Positions 1 to 5,703 of a DNA stretch of 10,511 bases are shown in pieces. The position numbers were made by a program, and so were the translations under genes. The stretch covers positions 1 to 10,511 of the forward strand of contig CALJPB010000199.1 in NCBI GenBank assembly GCA_937981305.1, written 5' to 3'. The stretch is from an uncultured Selenomonas sp. (GTDB lineage: Bacteria; Bacillota; Negativicutes; Selenomonadales; Selenomonadaceae). The stretch's first letter is position 1; every line of letters begins with the position of its first letter. Under the pieces are notes generated by a model. It was not told the DNA's origin. It was given only the letters and a program-made list of their open reading frames with translations, and did no database searches.

Positions 1-85
1 GCGTTCGACTCGCCCCCTGCGGATTTCTTTCGTTCAAGCGAAGCGCGTTTAAGAAATCCGCAGGTATTTAGGCGAACGAGAACGC
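1..85. repeat. Long imperfect inverted repeat (hairpin-type intergenic repeat)
   Basis: Two perfect 14-bp arms, CCTGCGGATTTCTT (16-29) and AAGAAATCCGCAGG (51-64), flank a 21-base loop. Outside them a second, imperfect pair continues: 1-14 (GCGTTCGACTCGCC) against 71-85 (GGCGAACGAGAACGC), matching at about 10 of 14 positions with a small asymmetric internal loop (1 base against 6). The whole forms one long hairpin and could extend left past the window edge. Neither strand has a T-run after the stem, so it is not a standard intrinsic terminator. This organisation fits a REP- or MITE-like dispersed repeat, or a transcript-end structure. Copy number cannot be judged from one window. Confidence 0.6.
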
Positions 86-112
86 GACCGCTTGCGCAAC
101 TAAGTGTTTGCG

Positions 113-143
113 TGGAGTTCGCACGGATGAGCAGTGAACTCCA
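113..143. repeat. 8-bp inverted repeat with 15-base loop
   Basis: TGGAGTTC (113-120) is exactly complementary to GAACTCCA (136-143). One wobble and one Watson-Crick pair (121 with 135, 122 with 134) can extend the stem inward. Read on the minus strand it lies just downstream of the last gene, but it is not followed by a T-run. It may be part of the same repeat unit as 1-85 or a 3' end-stabilising structure. A weaker dyad, CGCAA/TTGCG at about 95-112, sits between the two. Confidence 0.45.
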
Positions 144-166
144 AAATATTTGATACTATCATCAAA
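143..166 (-). terminator. Weak terminator-like hairpin at the end of the gene string
   Basis: On the minus strand TTTGAT, a 6-base loop and ATCAAA (166 to 149) are followed by TATTTT. The stem is only 6 bp and AT-rich, and it overlaps the stop codon of the preceding gene. It could act only as a weak terminator. It is listed because it is the only stem followed by a T-rich stretch downstream of the last gene. Confidence 0.25.
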
Positions 167-1412
167 GGATCGCTTCCGCCGCCGCCATCACACCGAGTGC
201 CGCGTGCTCGAATGTCAGTCCGCCCTGCAGATAGATGCAGTACGGCTCACGCATGGGGCCGTCCGCACTCAGCTCAATTGATGCCCCCTGCACAAACGTC
301 CCCGCCGCCATGATGATCTGATCGGCATAGCCCGGCATATCCCACGGCTCGGGCGCGGCGAACGAATCCACGGGCGACATCGCCTGAATCGCACGCGCGA
401 ACGCCTTCATCCGCTCCGCGTCCCCGAGTACGATCGCCTGTATGATGTCGCTGCGCGCATCTGTAAAGCGCGGGAACGTGCGGCAGCCCAGTCCCTCGAA
501 GATTCCTGCGGCAAAGACTGCGCCCTTGAGCGCCTGCGCCACGACGTGCGGCGCGAGGAAAAGCCCCTGAAAGAGCAGACGGTTCGAGACGAGGCTCGCG
601 CCGAGCTCATCCCCCATCCCCGGCGCGGTCAGACGATAGGATGCCATCTCCACGAGCTTACTGCGCCCCGCGATATAACCACCCGTCGGTGCAATGCCGC
701 CGCCGGGGTTCTTGATGAGCGAGCCCGCCATAATATCGACCGTTGGGATTTCCGTCGGTTCGACAGTATCGACAAACTCACCATAGCAGTTGTCAACAAA
801 TACGATGCAGTTGGGATTCACCGCCTTGATCCTTGCGCTGACCGCACGAATATCCTCGATGCTGAGCGGCTCGCGCTCACTGTAGCCACGCGAACGCTGT
901 ACCAGTGCAACCTTCGTCCGCGCCGTCACAATGCGGTCGATGCCGTCCATGTCCACACGACCGTCCCGCATGGACAGCTCATCGTAGTCTACGCCAAACT
1001 CCTTCAGGGAGCCGACGCTCTCATGCGCCCACCCGATGACGGTCTGCATCGTATCATACGGCGTCCCCGTAATCGAGACGAGCTGATCGCCGGGACGAAG
1101 GATGCCGAACAGCACCGTTGCGAGTGCGTGCGTCCCCGAGACGAACTGCGTCCGCACGAGCGCCCGCTCTGCTCCAAAGACACGGGCGTAGAGCTCATCC
1201 AGTTTTTCGCGCCCAAGATCGCTGTACGCATATCCCGCACTCACGCCGAAATGTGCATCGGAGACACGGCACTCCCGCATAGCGTCCAGTACCTTCCGCG
1301 TATTGATCTCCGCCGTCTCATCCATGCGTGCAAACGCCCCACGCGCCCGCTCCATAACCGCTGTCCGCAGTTCCTTCAGCTCATCCCTCTGCACAGTTTC
1401 CTCACGTTCCAT
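162..1412 (-). CDS. Methionine gamma-lyase family PLP-dependent protein (YnbB / 'aluminum resistance' family)
   Basis: A 416-residue fold-type I PLP enzyme of the family annotated as methionine gamma-lyase family or aluminum resistance protein (YnbB-like). Visible landmarks are the phosphate-cup SGTHA (residues 92-96), the pyridine-nitrogen Asp in FVDNCYGEF (D207) and the Schiff-base Lys in SLIKNPGGG (K234), followed by the glycine-rich APTGGYIAG. Length is normal for the family and the active site looks intact. Family relatives suggest cleavage of sulfur amino acids, but the true substrate of this branch is not settled, so the function is by homology only. The ATG lies inside the end of the upstream 231-residue gene (11-base overlap), preceded by AGGAACAG, which indicates translational coupling. 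The gene ends in three consecutive in-frame stops (TGA TGA TAG) and is the last of its string. Confidence 0.9.
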   Translation of the reverse strand: MEREETVQRDELKELRTAVMERARGAFARMDETAEINTRKVLDAMRECRVSDAHFGVSAGYAYSDLGREKLDELYARVFGAERALVRTQFVSGTHALATVLFGILRPGDQLVSITGTPYDTMQTVIGWAHESVGSLKEFGVDYDELSMRDGRVDMDGIDRIVTARTKVALVQRSRGYSEREPLSIEDIRAVSARIKAVNPNCIVFVDNCYGEFVDTVEPTEIPTVDIMAGSLIKNPGGGIAPTGGYIAGRSKLVEMASYRLTAPGMGDELGASLVSNRLLFQGLFLAPHVVAQALKGAVFAAGIFEGLGCRTFPRFTDARSDIIQAIVLGDAERMKAFARAIQAMSPVDSFAAPEPWDMPGYADQIIMAAGTFVQGASIELSADGPMREPYCIYLQGGLTFEHAALGVMAAAEAIL

Positions 1413-2097
1413 TCTGTTCCTGTTCCCACTGCTCCGTCGTCGTACGCAGATAGCGCACGAGATGCAGTTTCAGCCGCTGTTCCAGTTCCTCAAGATCCGC
1501 CGCATCAAACGAATAGCTCACATACGGCATTCCGCCCACATGATACTCGCCGAAGAACTCGTTCCGATAACAGTTGTAATAGATACCGACATCATTTCCC
1601 CGTGCAAAATTCACATAATCGACAACGAGAAACGAGCCATTCGTCAGCTGCGCGGGTGCGGACGGACGGACAAAGAGCGTATACCCCTCAAGCTCCTCGG
1701 GAAGCTCCGCACCGTATGCCCATGTCTCGATGCTCGCACGTATGGGCAGGAGTTCCTGGGTCTGAAGCGTATCCGCGTGCATTTCCTGCATCACGTTCGA
1801 CAAATTGCGCTGCAGTTCACGCCCAAACGTTTCCAAATCCCCATAGACAAAGGATGGCAGGGCGAAGCTCACCACGCCGATCGCGACACGCAGCTTGTAC
1901 GAAGTCGTCGCGGCATCATAAAAACCGACAACAGCACGGTGCTCCGCCGCATGATCGTAGCGGAAAAAATCGTACTGCGCCTCACGCTGCTCCCGCACTT
2001 TCGACAGGACGAACCCATCAATCTCGGCGGGAAGTTCATCGAGCACCGCCCACACCGCAAGCGCCGCATCAATTTTCTCCGTGAATTCCTCAGCCAT
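1402..2097 (-). CDS. Conserved-looking protein of unknown function, 231 aa
   Basis: I do not recognise this protein. It is 231 residues, acidic and soluble, with no signal peptide and no membrane segment. The N-terminal third is rich in Glu and aromatic residues (EAQYDFFRYDH, 39-49). The middle has alternating hydrophobic stretches that look like beta-strands (ATTSYKLRVAIGVVSF, 63-78; GSFLVVDYVNF, 154-164). Near the C-terminus is a Tyr/Gly-rich segment (GIYYNCYRNEFFGEYHVGG, 171-189) followed by a predicted helix (DAADLEELEQRLKLHLVRYL). No catalytic motif is obvious. It starts at ATG 12 bases after the pyrE stop, with GAGG 8 bases upstream, and overlaps the next gene by 11 bases. Tight packing and gene-like codon use support a real gene, co-transcribed with pyrFE. 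Confidence 0.8.
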   Translation of the reverse strand: MAEEFTEKIDAALAVWAVLDELPAEIDGFVLSKVREQREAQYDFFRYDHAAEHRAVVGFYDAATTSYKLRVAIGVVSFALPSFVYGDLETFGRELQRNLSNVMQEMHADTLQTQELLPIRASIETWAYGAELPEELEGYTLFVRPSAPAQLTNGSFLVVDYVNFARGNDVGIYYNCYRNEFFGEYHVGGMPYVSYSFDAADLEELEQRLKLHLVRYLRTTTEQWEQEQNGT

Positions 2098-2109
2098 CGG
2101 CTCTGCCTC

Positions 2110-2688
2110 TTACTTGCCCGTGCGCCCACGCTTCGTCATGGGGATCCCCTTTGCGCAGAGCGGACAGCTCTCGGGCGCATATGTTTCTACATCCATTGTG
2201 AGAAGTGCCGTGTGCGGTACGTCGCCGAAATTCGCCTTGCCGCCGCTGCGGTCAACGAGCATGGATACCGCCACGGGGATTGCACCTGCCGCCTTGACGA
2301 CCTCGATCACTTCCTTGATCGAGCCGCCCGTCGTCACAATGTCCTCGACGATGAGCACGCGCTCGCCCTCGCGCAGAGAGAAGCCACGACGAAACGTCAT
2401 CTTCCCGTCCACACGCTCCGTAAAGATCGCGCGTGTCCCGAGTGACTTTCCCGTTTCATGCGCGAGCAGGATGCCGCCCGTCACAGGACCGACCACCGTC
2501 TCAATGTTCGCATCCTTGAACTTCTCCGCCATCGCCGCACAGAGCTGCGCCGTATAGGCAGGATGTTGGAGCACGTTAAACTTCTCGACATAGTGCGGGC
2601 TGTGCAGCCCCGAGGTCAGCAAGAAATGCCCGTCCATAATCGCACCCGTCTTTACGAGCAGGGCGCGTACTTCCTCCTGCGTCATCAT
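2110..2688 (-). CDS. pyrE: Orotate phosphoribosyltransferase (Thermus-type PyrE)
   Basis: Converts orotate and PRPP to orotidine 5'-phosphate, the fifth step of de novo pyrimidine synthesis in the cytoplasm. At 192 residues it matches the shorter Thermus-type family. It has the N-terminal GAIMDGHFLLTSGLHS (16-30), the PRPP-binding motif VLIVEDIVTTGGS (111-123) with the two acidic residues E115 and D116, and VVGPVTGG (65-72). The C-terminal CPLC (C175, C178) followed by KGIP is typical of this subfamily. The start overlaps the pyrF stop as ATGA. AAGGAG lies 11 bases, and a second GGAG 5 bases, before the first of two adjacent ATGs, so the start could be either Met. It is paired with pyrF, which uses its product. 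Confidence 0.97.
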   Translation of the reverse strand: MMTQEEVRALLVKTGAIMDGHFLLTSGLHSPHYVEKFNVLQHPAYTAQLCAAMAEKFKDANIETVVGPVTGGILLAHETGKSLGTRAIFTERVDGKMTFRRGFSLREGERVLIVEDIVTTGGSIKEVIEVVKAAGAIPVAVSMLVDRSGGKANFGDVPHTALLTMDVETYAPESCPLCAKGIPMTKRGRTGK

Positions 2689-3398
2689 ACTGGCTCCATC
2701 TCCTTCAAAATACTCTCTGCTGCCATGCGCGGATCCTCTGCCGCATAGATCGCACGCCCGACCACAATCTGCGACGCCCCCGCACGGATTGCCCCCGCCG
2801 GTGTCATCACGCGCCGCTGATCGTCATGGGAGATGCCTGTGGGGCGGATGCCGGGCGTTACAATCAAAAAATCCTTTCCGCAGATGCGGCGAATCTCCGC
2901 CGTCTCGGCAGGGGATGCGACCACACCGTCAAGTCCCGCCACCCGTGCGAGTTGTGCGCGGCGCAGAACCGCGTCCGCAATTGTACCCGTATGTCCGAGC
3001 CCCGCCCAGTCCTCTGCATCCATGCTCGTGAGCACGGTCACGCCGATCAGCTTTGGGCAGGATACCCTCTCCCTGTCTGCCGCCGCGTGCAGTGCCTCAC
3101 GTGCAGCCTTCATCATGCGCAGTCCGCCGGCAGTGTGGACGTTCAGAATATCGGGACGAAGGCGCAGGAGCGAACACAGACCGTTCCCCACCGTGTTGGG
3201 GATGTCATGGAGCTTCAGATCAAGGAACACCTTTTTCTCCTGCTCCTTCAGCCACGTCACAATGTCCCCGCCAAGCGCATAGAACAGCTCCATGCCGACC
3301 TTGTAATAGCTGACGCTGTCGCCCAGCTGCTTCACAAGGCACTCCGCATCCTCCCGTGTCGGCACGTCGAGTGCCGCAATCAACCGATCATCTGCCAT
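2685..3398 (-). CDS. pyrF: Orotidine 5'-phosphate decarboxylase
   Basis: Decarboxylates OMP to UMP, the last step of de novo pyrimidine synthesis. The 237-residue length fits the single-domain, type 1 bacterial enzyme. Landmarks are LIAALDVP (6-13), K33 in YYKVGMELF, and the catalytic DxKxxD tetrad segment FLDLKLHDIPNT (D60, K62, D65). Also present are VTPGIRP (180-186) and the phosphate-binding Arg in VGRAI (R215). All expected catalytic residues are present. ATG is preceded by GAGGAG at a good distance, lying within the end of the upstream ligase-like gene (4 bases between that stop and this start). It is coupled to pyrE by a 4-base overlap. No other pyr gene is in the window. Confidence 0.97.
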   Translation of the reverse strand: MADDRLIAALDVPTREDAECLVKQLGDSVSYYKVGMELFYALGGDIVTWLKEQEKKVFLDLKLHDIPNTVGNGLCSLLRLRPDILNVHTAGGLRMMKAAREALHAAADRERVSCPKLIGVTVLTSMDAEDWAGLGHTGTIADAVLRRAQLARVAGLDGVVASPAETAEIRRICGKDFLIVTPGIRPTGISHDDQRRVMTPAGAIRAGASQIVVGRAIYAAEDPRMAAESILKEMEPV

Positions 3399-3402
3399 GT
3401 TT

Positions 3403-4317
3403 TCACTCCTCTATGATGCGCAGCCGCGCATCTACGCTCCCGCACCGTTCGCGCACAAAACGCACCGAAAGCCCCGTCCGATAGCGCAGAACAGGCATCG
3501 CCTCTGCCGTAAGGGTGGAGAGGACGAGCTCACCCCGCGCCCCATCAGCGCGCGAACTCGTCCCAACATCATCCACGACCTCGGCAAAAAACAGCCGCTC
3601 CTCGATATGAATCCCCTCACCCGCAGAACAAGCGCCGCCGATCAGAGTCCCCATCTGTGCCAATGTAAAGATATGTGTGTGGCGTGCGCCCATGCGCTGT
3701 GCCATCTCCCGCGCAAAGTCCTGTGGTGCAGGATGCGTTCCAATTGTAATCAGGCGGTTCAGACTCAGACCGCCCATTGCCTCTGCAATCGCCGGCAGCT
3801 CGTACTCCCATGCGATGACGGTATCCGGCACCGCCGCACGGAGCAGCTGCGCAGCAGTCCTGCCCGTGCACGGCAGAACTGCTGCACCGATCATGTCAAG
3901 GGCGTATTGGAGATCAAGCGTCCGACCGTCCGTGAAATCGCCCACCAGAAGCACCGTACTTGCACGGTTCACCCCGTATGCAGTGAGCAGATCGGTCGCG
4001 GTCTGTACCTGCCGTGCTACATCCCCCTGCGTATAGCAGTGAATGCTGCCGCACGCTGCATCATCATGCAGAGTACTCACACGCAGAAGTCCGGAGAGCG
4101 GAAGCGTAAGCATGAAAAAAGGGGCATCCGCCCCCTCTTTCGCAGCATCTTCCCAAAACGGCACACCTGCCATCTCCGCAAACGACGTGACGGACGCGGC
4201 ACGGATGTCCGCGCGAACAAAGGCATCACGGTAGAACTCCGTCTTTTCCTCCGCCCATTTCAGTTGGCGCAGGAGAAGTGCAAGCCGCTGCTCCTCGCTG
4301 AGTGCTGCCGCCGTCAT
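3403..4317 (-). CDS. Shortened phenylacetate-CoA ligase (PaaK)-like protein, probably not a working adenylating enzyme
   Basis: The 304 residues follow the PaaK/ANL adenylation family along their length. The N-terminus LRQLKWAEEKTEFYRDAF (16-33) matches the family start. The region around YTQGDV and DMIGAAVLPCTG aligns with the YTrnDl and GatViPvsgG segments. GELVLSTLTAEAMPVLRYR (262-280) is a clear family signature. However, the ATP phosphate loop (normally SSGTTGKP) is replaced by STLHDDAACG (81-90), and the ribose-binding Asp after YRTG is Leu (RYRTGLS). The protein also ends at IIEE, where the hinge and C-terminal lid with the catalytic Lys should begin. PaaK proteins are usually about 430 residues. 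The reading frame is clean, so this looks like a maintained derivative rather than fresh decay. Its ATGA start overlaps the cheR stop and has no strong ribosome binding site, so translation is probably coupled. The role is unknown. Confidence 0.8.
   Translation of the reverse strand: MTAAALSEEQRLALLLRQLKWAEEKTEFYRDAFVRADIRAASVTSFAEMAGVPFWEDAAKEGADAPFFMLTLPLSGLLRVSTLHDDAACGSIHCYTQGDVARQVQTATDLLTAYGVNRASTVLLVGDFTDGRTLDLQYALDMIGAAVLPCTGRTAAQLLRAAVPDTVIAWEYELPAIAEAMGGLSLNRLITIGTHPAPQDFAREMAQRMGARHTHIFTLAQMGTLIGGACSAGEGIHIEERLFFAEVVDDVGTSSRADGARGELVLSTLTAEAMPVLRYRTGLSVRFVRERCGSVDARLRIIEE
4115..4140 (-). terminator. Terminator-like hairpin inside the PaaK-like gene
   Basis: Read on the minus strand, AAAGAGGGGGC, a GGAT loop and GCCCCTTTTTT form up to 11 pairs: five G-C pairs at the loop, then A-U with two G-U wobbles. 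The 3' arm is a run of six T. This has the shape of an intrinsic terminator in the sense direction, about 60 codons into the gene and upstream of pyrF and pyrE. Ribosomes would normally mask it. If translation lags it could cut the transcript (polarity or attenuation). It may be fortuitous, since the bases also encode EGADAPFF. Confidence 0.4.
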
Positions 4318-5102
4318 GACTCAAGCGGCCGCTGGTAGAAGAACGGCTGAAAGCTGGTATAGCCCATCTTGCGGAAGTTCAGAATGGACTCCGTCGCACC
4401 GACAAAGAGGATCCCGCCGGGTTTCAATGCCTCAAAGAAATGACGGTAAAGCTGATCCTTTGCCTCATCCGTGAAGTAGATGACAACGTTGCGACAGAGA
4501 ATCAGGTCAAACCCCGTCTCGAACTTATCCTGGAGAAGATTGTGCCGCTTGAACTCGATCATGTTCTTGATCTCGGACTTCACGGCGAAATGGTCGCCGT
4601 CCGCATCGAAATACTTACGGCGGCGCTCGGGTGTCATGCTCTTGATTTCATCCGCCGTGTAGACACCGCGCTTCGCCTTAGCCAGAATCTCAACATCGAG
4701 ATCGGAAGCGAGAATACGGTGACGCGTCCCCGGGGTCATCTCCTTCATGATGATCGCGAGCGAGTACGGCTCCGCACCGATGGAGCAGCCCGCACTCCAG
4801 ATATTGAGTTTCGACGAGCGCGTCATGAGGTCGGGGATAACATCTGTCTCCAGCTTGCTGAACTTCTCCGGCGTACGGAAGAACTCCGATACGTTGATTG
4901 TCAAATACTCGATGAACGCCGCAAAGTCATCCTTGTTCCCACAGACATGATCAAAATACTCTACGCACCCCTTATAGCCTGCGCGTGTAATCAGATTGTT
5001 GATCCGCCGTTTCATCTGCGGTTCTTTGTAGAGATCAAGATCAATCTCCGTCTTTGCCTTCAGCTTCTGCTTAAACTGCTCCCAGTCACGATCTTCCGCC
5101 AT
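4314..5102 (-). CDS. cheR: Chemotaxis protein methyltransferase CheR
   Basis: Transfers methyl groups from S-adenosylmethionine to glutamates of chemoreceptors, setting adaptation together with CheB. Numbering is from the longest frame (start 5120, 268 residues). An N-terminal all-helical CheR_N domain runs to about residue 75, followed by NVSEFFR (76-82). The SAM-binding loop is WSAGCSIGAEPYSLA (108-122), the acidic ribose-binding strand is ILASDLD (136-142), and the signature LILCRNVVIYF is at 206-216. It ends with the usual GATESI and Phe-rich tail. I place the start at the internal Met (5102, 262 residues) because GGAGG at 5110-5114 lies 7 bases upstream, whereas the ATG at 5120 has only a weak AGGGA. 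It begins 39 bases after hsp20 and overlaps the next gene by ATGA. No other chemotaxis gene is nearby. Confidence 0.95.
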   Translation of the reverse strand: MAEDRDWEQFKQKLKAKTEIDLDLYKEPQMKRRINNLITRAGYKGCVEYFDHVCGNKDDFAAFIEYLTINVSEFFRTPEKFSKLETDVIPDLMTRSSKLNIWSAGCSIGAEPYSLAIIMKEMTPGTRHRILASDLDVEILAKAKRGVYTADEIKSMTPERRRKYFDADGDHFAVKSEIKNMIEFKRHNLLQDKFETGFDLILCRNVVIYFTDEAKDQLYRHFFEALKPGGILFVGATESILNFRKMGYTSFQPFFYQRPLES

Positions 5103-5107
5103 AGATG

Positions 5108-5114
5108 CCCCTCC
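5108..5114 (-). promoter_or_regulatory. Ribosome binding site that decides the cheR start
   Basis: GGAGGGG on the minus strand, with GGAGG ending 7 bases before the ATG at 5102. It lies downstream of the alternative ATG at 5120, so it supports the shorter protein. Confidence 0.75.
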
Positions 5115-5141
5115 GCTCATATATCCCTACATTCTTTCATC

Positions 5142-5588
5142 TTACTGGATCGTAAAGACCCGGCAGGATTTCTTTATCTCTAGTTTCGGCAGGATCACAT
5201 GGAGAATCCCCGCCTCATAAGACACAGACACCTCCGCCTCATCCACATCATCGATGAGGAAGGAACGCTCGAACGTGCCTACCTTGCGCTCGTGGCAGAG
5301 ATACTTCGTCTCGGATTCCTCCGGCACGACGCGCTCCGCCTTGATTCTCAGGCGGCCGTCCTCGTTGTAGGAGACTTCAATCGCATCCTTCGTAAATCCG
5401 GGCAGCTCCGCAAACAGCTCATATGCATTCTCGCCGTCGATCACATCGACGCGGAACGGAAAGAGCATCCCACCCACCTTGTCAAACGGATTAAACGAAT
5501 GCTCCATCACGGTCTCAAGAGCCTTTCCCAGAATCTCCTGTCCCTTTTCGGCATTTTCTTTCAAATTGAACGGCAATGGACGAAACAT
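5142..5588 (-). CDS. Hsp20/alpha-crystallin family small heat-shock protein
   Basis: An ATP-independent holdase that binds unfolding proteins in the cytoplasm and keeps them soluble for the ATP-driven chaperones. From the chosen start it is 148 residues: a short N-terminal arm, then an alpha-crystallin domain from about residue 44 to 139. The arm includes FNPFDKVGGMLFPFRVDV. The domain shows ELPGF (61-65), ERKVGTFERSF (100-110) and the hallmark YEAGILHVILPK (124-135). The C-terminal tail is short and lacks a clear I-x-I/V motif. An ATG 18 bases further upstream (5606) is in frame, but only the internal ATG has a strong site (GGAGG, 8 bases away). It is the first gene after a strong promoter, and no terminator separates it from cheR. 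Confidence 0.95.
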   Translation of the reverse strand: MFRPLPFNLKENAEKGQEILGKALETVMEHSFNPFDKVGGMLFPFRVDVIDGENAYELFAELPGFTKDAIEVSYNEDGRLRIKAERVVPEESETKYLCHERKVGTFERSFLIDDVDEAEVSVSYEAGILHVILPKLEIKKSCRVFTIQ

Positions 5589-5596
5589 AGCGACCA

Positions 5597-5601
5597 CCTC
5601 C
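5597..5601 (-). promoter_or_regulatory. Ribosome binding site that decides the hsp20 start
   Basis: GGAGG on the minus strand, 8 bases before the ATG at 5588. The alternative ATG at 5606 has no purine-rich site upstream, so the shorter reading is preferred. Confidence 0.75.
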
Positions 5602-5627
5602 AACATGATGTATCAATCTACGCTTTC

Positions 5628-5656
5628 ATTATAGCAATAAAGACCATTCTTTTCAA
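5628..5656 (-). promoter_or_regulatory. Strong sigma-A/sigma-70 type promoter for hsp20 and downstream genes
   Basis: On the minus strand, -35 TTGAAA (5656-5651), a spacer of exactly 17 bases, and a consensus -10 TATAAT (5633-5628). TGC just before it makes an extended -10. The predicted start of transcription is near 5621, giving a leader of about 33 bases. It lies immediately downstream of the proS terminator. Because the next genes are tightly packed, it may serve the whole string through to position 162. Confidence 0.85.
5639..5652. promoter_or_regulatory. Operator-like dyad in the promoter spacer
   Basis: AAAGA, CCAT, TCTTT on the plus strand is a 14-base inverted repeat (5-bp arms, 4-base centre). 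It lies between the -10 and -35 hexamers and overlaps the edge of the -35. A repressor there would block polymerase. The arms are short and AT-rich, so chance is possible. It does not match the CIRCE (HrcA) or CtsR sites I know. Confidence 0.25.
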
Positions 5657-5663
5657 TATGCGC

Positions 5664-5693
5664 AAAAAAAAGGCGACGCATGAAAACGCCGCC
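5664..5693 (-). terminator. Intrinsic terminator after proS
   Basis: Ten bases after the proS stop, on the minus strand: GGCGGCG, an 8-base loop (TTTTCATG), CGTCGCC, then eight T. The stem is 7 bp with one G-U wobble. It cleanly separates the uppS-to-proS operon from the hsp20 promoter a few bases further on. Confidence 0.93.
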
Positions 5694-5703
5694 CTGAAAG
5701 TTC

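Noticed and set aside
1..161. CRISPR array or tandem repeat at the left edge
   Set aside because: The repeats are inverted, not direct, and no regularly spaced repeat-spacer pattern is present.
546..2084. Long plus-strand open frame opposite the lyase-family gene and the 231-residue gene (about 510 codons)
   Set aside because: Antisense shadow with an Arg/His/Pro-rich, low-complexity translation and no recognisable domain; the minus-strand genes are well supported.
3578..3600. T6 run on the minus strand next to GC bases (possible second intragenic terminator)
   Set aside because: The T-run falls in the loop between CGGC and GCCG rather than after a stem, so it does not have terminator geometry.
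3752..3773. Hairpin GGCGGT ... ACCGCC inside the PaaK-like gene
   Set aside because: Six-bp stem with a 10-base loop and no T-run on either strand; expected by chance in GC-rich coding sequence.
5103..5141. Separate promoter or terminator between hsp20 and cheR
   Set aside because: The gap of 39 bases holds only the cheR ribosome binding site; I see neither a stem with a T-run nor a convincing -35/-10 pair.
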